Part shown: piece after piece, positions 21,096-22,639 of the stretch | Position numbering within the stretch: position 1 is the first letter of the stretch | Layout of the letters: each line of letters begins with the position of its first letter | Source: 2-02-FULL-46-13 sp036517235 | GTDB lineage: Bacteria; Patescibacteriota; Minisyncoccia; Phycocordibacterales; DSPV01 | DNA: 22,639 nucleotides | Direction: 5' to 3' | NCBI GenBank assembly: GCA_036517235.1 | Contig: DATDXL010000047.1 | Coordinates: 1-22,639, forward strand | Translations under genes and position numbers: made by a program | Notes under the pieces: generated by a model | The model's input: only the letters and a program-made list of their open reading frames with translations | Databases searched by the model: none | What the model was told of the DNA's origin: nothing

Positions 21096-22239
21096 CGACA
21101 AAGCTCTCCATCACGCCTCCTCCGAGACATGCTTCCCCATCATAGAGAACGAGCGATTGGCCTGCCGCAGGTGCTTCAGGAGATTTCAAGAATTCCACGG
21201 TGTCCGTGTTTTTAATACGGCACTTATAGCGTGTGCCGTGATAGCGGATCTGTGCCTCACAGGTTTTATCGGTATTGGGCGCAATTGCTAAAATCCAATT
21301 GATTGATGATAGACGTACGGATTCATACGATATATCGTATGAAGTCCCCCTTGCTCCAACCGTTATAGTATTTGCTGGAATATCTTTACGTAAAATATAG
21401 AGTGGTTTGTCGCTAGGAGTTTTCTTGGTAATCGTAAAACCATGACGTTCACCTAGGGTTAAAAAATACGCACCATCGTGGTAGCCTATAATCTCACCGA
21501 TCTCATCACGCACATCCCCTCTCTTTTGCGGGACATAGCGCGACAAGAATTCTTTTATATCTACGTGGCCGACGAAACAAAGACCTTGGCTATCTTTTTT
21601 ATGTGCGGTCGGGAGACCGAATTTTTTTGCCAGTTTTCGTACAACTTCTTTTTTCAATCCTCCTACGGGGAAAAGCGTCTTAGCTAAATGCTTCTGGGTA
21701 AGCGTCCACAAAAAATAACTCTGATCCTTAGCGGTATCCACCGCAGTAAAAAGTTTGTAATGTTCATAAGGTTTATAAAGCTTGGAATCCCTTTCTTTAA
21801 AAACTTTATAACTTTCTACTTTACTAACTTGCATTGCGCCAGGCGCAATGCGTGCGTAATGCCCCGTTGCAACAAAATCCGCACCCTGCTCGATTGCCCA
21901 GTCGAAAAATCTCCCGAATTTCACTGTTTTATTGCACATAACATCCGGATTAGGCGTTCTTCCCAGTGCATATTCAGCAATCATATAGTCAACCACTTCT
22001 TTCTTATATTCCTCAGTCAGATCAATCTCCTTAAATGGTATATCAAGGTGTGCACAGACGCGCATGGCATCCAACCTGTCTTCCTTCATGGAACACTCTG
22101 TCCACTCTGGCTGCCAGATTTTTATAAAGACGCCAGTAACGTTGTATCCTTGCTGTTTAAGCAATGCGGCAGAAACAGAGCTATCCACTCCGCCCGACAG
22201 ACCAACAAAGACTTTTCCTTTAGACACTTGACGTAACAT
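21091..22239 (-). CDS. mnmA: tRNA-specific 2-thiouridylase MnmA
   Basis: Enzyme that adds sulfur to U34 of tRNA-Lys, -Glu and -Gln. The 382 aa show the PP-loop SGGVDSS (15-21), catalytic C102 in PDVMCNKTVKF, the ATGHYAR segment and the second Cys C221 in SQGLCFVG; a C-terminal beta-barrel follows. I chose ATG 22239 (MLRQVSKG): it is seven bases after an extended -10 box, and the longer frame is a hydrophobic run unlike the family. Residues 300-306 (S-Y-D-I-S-Y-E) are encoded by a perfect 22-bp palindrome of the CGATATATCG family, in the linker before the NWI strand. Confidence 0.97.
   Translation of the reverse strand: MLRQVSKGKVFVGLSGGVDSSVSAALLKQQGYNVTGVFIKIWQPEWTECSMKEDRLDAMRVCAHLDIPFKEIDLTEEYKKEVVDYMIAEYALGRTPNPDVMCNKTVKFGRFFDWAIEQGADFVATGHYARIAPGAMQVSKVESYKVFKERDSKLYKPYEHYKLFTAVDTAKDQSYFLWTLTQKHLAKTLFPVGGLKKEVVRKLAKKFGLPTAHKKDSQGLCFVGHVDIKEFLSRYVPQKRGDVRDEIGEIIGYHDGAYFLTLGERHGFTITKKTPSDKPLYILRKDIPANTITVGARGTSYDISYESVRLSSINWILAIAPNTDKTCEAQIRYHGTRYKCRIKNTDTVEFLKSPEAPAAGQSLVLYDGEACLGGGVMESFVV
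21322..21343. repeat. CGATATATCG palindrome inside the mnmA coding sequence
   Basis: Half-site TTCATACGATA with its exact reverse complement. The inner 14 bases (TACGATATATCGTA, 21326-21339) are identical to the copies at 5174 and 22579. Confidence 0.9.
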
Positions 22240-22256
22240 GATATATATGCTAGCAT
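22228..22256 (+). promoter_or_regulatory. Promoter of the small membrane protein, overlapping that of mnmA
   Basis: TTGACG (22228-22233), 17-bp spacer ending TATATGC, TAGCAT (22251-22256). The -10 shares two bases with the opposing mnmA -10. Confidence 0.55.
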
Positions 22257-22260
22257 ATAT
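22243..22260. repeat. 18-bp palindrome forming a symmetric bidirectional -10 region
   Basis: ATATATGCTAGCATATAT reads identically on both strands, so each strand carries the extended -10 TGC-TAGCAT. Confidence 0.8.
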
Positions 22261-22275
22261 TCTAGCAACCTTCAA
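22247..22275 (-). promoter_or_regulatory. Promoter of mnmA
   Basis: TTGAAG (22270-22275), 17-bp spacer ending TGC, TAGCAT (22247-22252), seven bases before the mnmA ATG. Confidence 0.55.
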
Positions 22276-22295
22276 CTGAAAGGAAAAAAAAGAAA

Positions 22296-22460
22296 ACGTC
22301 AGAAATTGTTCTTTGCATCTCAGCACTCCTTGTTGTGTTCGTTGGTTTCTTCTCTATGAACATTGGACTGAATTCCTTACCAAGCGAACTTCGATGGCCA
22401 GTTACCGGAGCGGTCGGCGGTCTAGGCTTAATGTTCATTGGCTACATAATGCTAAAGTAG
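22296..22460 (+). CDS. Small two-helix membrane protein without a conventional start
   Basis: The frame encodes a hydrophobic helix (IVLCISALLVVFVGFFSMNI), a short loop with LPSELRWP, and a second helix (TGAVGGLGLMFIGYIMLK), then TAG. A promoter lies upstream and a terminator downstream. The frame is open from 22266, but no ATG, GTG or TTG precedes the first helix. AAAGGA at 22279-22284 is well placed for a start near 22290-22296, where only AAG, AAA and ACG occur; ATT at 22305 is another option. The first ATG (22356) would delete helix 1. Either a rare start codon is used, or the A-run (22284-22291) hides a frameshift. Coordinates assume ACG. Confidence 0.5.
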   Translation, partial: TSEIVLCISALLVVFVGFFSMNIGLNSLPSELRWPVTGAVGGLGLMFIGYIMLK

Positions 22461-22494
22461 ATGAAAGCGAAGAATTGAAACAAGGGGCAATGAT

Positions 22495-22531
22495 AAAAAG
22501 CCGATCCTCACCGATCGGCTTTTTCTTTTTT
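22495..22531 (+). terminator. Rho-independent terminator of the small membrane protein
   Basis: AAAAAGCCGATC (22495-22506), loop CTCACC, GATCGGCTTTTT (22513-22524), then CTTTTTT. It could also work in the opposite direction for the gene entering from the right edge. Confidence 0.85.
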
Positions 22532-22545
22532 GCTGTTTATAACGA

Positions 22546-22577
22546 AACCACTGTACCCATATATGGGTACAGTGGTT
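22546..22577. repeat. Perfect 32-bp palindrome, left part of a composite element
   Basis: Half-site AACCACTGTACCCATA and its exact reverse complement, no loop. One base later begins the CGATATATCG palindrome. The half-site begins CCACTG like the element at 5125-5171. Confidence 0.95.
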
Positions 22578-22578
22578 C

Positions 22579-22598
22579 TCTTACGATATATCGTAAGA
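22579..22598. repeat. Perfect 20-bp palindrome with CGATATATCG core
   Basis: Half-site TCTTACGATA with its exact reverse complement; bases 22575-22598 are identical to 5173-5196. On the minus strand it carries the last codons and the stop of the gene at the right edge. Confidence 0.95.
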
Positions 22599-22639
22599 CA
22601 TGGTTTCCGCATAGTTCAGCGCTTGTCCGCCTAAACTCC
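22581..22639 (-). CDS. C-terminus of an unidentified protein (5' end outside window)
   Basis: Nineteen sense codons read SLGGQALNYAETMSYDIS and a TAA stop. The composition is protein-like, but too little is visible to name a family. The last five residues and the stop (S-Y-D-I-S-stop) are formed by the palindrome at 22579-22598, the same residues that the palindrome encodes inside MnmA. Confidence 0.4.
   Translation of the reverse strand, partial: SLGGQALNYAETMSYDIS

Noticed and set aside
1..22639. Recoded TGA (as in Absconditabacteria and Gracilibacteria)
   Set aside because: TGA ends alaS, the 46-aa gene and the ATP-cone nuclease exactly where the proteins should end.
1..22639. CRISPR array or insertion sequence
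   Set aside because: No regularly spaced direct repeats and no transposase-like protein were seen.

Overview
The window reads as a compact chromosome segment of a Candidate Phyla Radiation (Patescibacteria) bacterium, most likely a Parcubacteria lineage. The evidence is a ribosomal and translation core with near-zero spacing, several shortened versions of universal proteins (L13 of 114 aa, AlaRS of about 646 aa without the C-terminal C-Ala domain), many small conserved-looking hypothetical proteins with one membrane anchor, and no biosynthetic operons. TGA and TAA/TAG all serve as stops, so the genetic code is standard, unlike the TGA-recoded CPR lineages.

Layout. (1) 1-2059, minus strand: trpS, a 46-aa membrane protein, a histidine phosphatase and a partial nucleoside-2-deoxyribosyltransferase-like protein form one operon. 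(2) 2105-2515: a GC-rich, protein-less stretch that ends in a plus-strand terminator and looks like an unidentified structured RNA. (3) 2563-9364: the heat-shock set dnaJ, dnaK and grpE, all minus strand, is broken up by small hypothetical genes on both strands (4888, 7249, 7684, 8597, 8870); plsC is coupled to dnaJ. (4) 9517-13694, minus strand: infA-rpmJ-rpsM-rpsK-rpsD-rpoA-rplQ-rplM-rpsI, the classic alpha-operon order joined to L13/S9. (5) 13735-18232: a bitopic membrane protein, a possible actin-fold (PilM/FtsA-like) protein and alaS. (6) 18543-22239: an MGMT-type protein overlapping a PD-(D/E)XK protein with a cysteine cluster, a secreted or anchored DUF7282-like protein, an ATP-cone/Mrr-like nuclease fusion, and mnmA. 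(7) 22240-22639: a divergent small membrane protein, tandem palindromes and the C-terminus of another gene.

Three patterns cut across the genes. First, perfect palindromes sharing the core CGATATATCG occur four times (5174, 18314, 21322, 22579). Two of them sit in a composite element behind a second hairpin, one lies inside the mnmA coding sequence, and one forms the 3' end of the last gene. Second, many genes have a TATAAT-like -10 box only 6-9 bp before the start codon and no Shine-Dalgarno sequence, which implies leaderless mRNAs; this also moves several start codons. Third, the intergenic spaces rpoA-rplQ and rplM-rpsI are bounded by the same inverted repeat (TCCCGTTAGAAA / TTTCTAAYGKGA), which in the mRNA would fold over or against the downstream start codon.

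No CRISPR array, tRNA, rRNA or insertion sequence was recognised.
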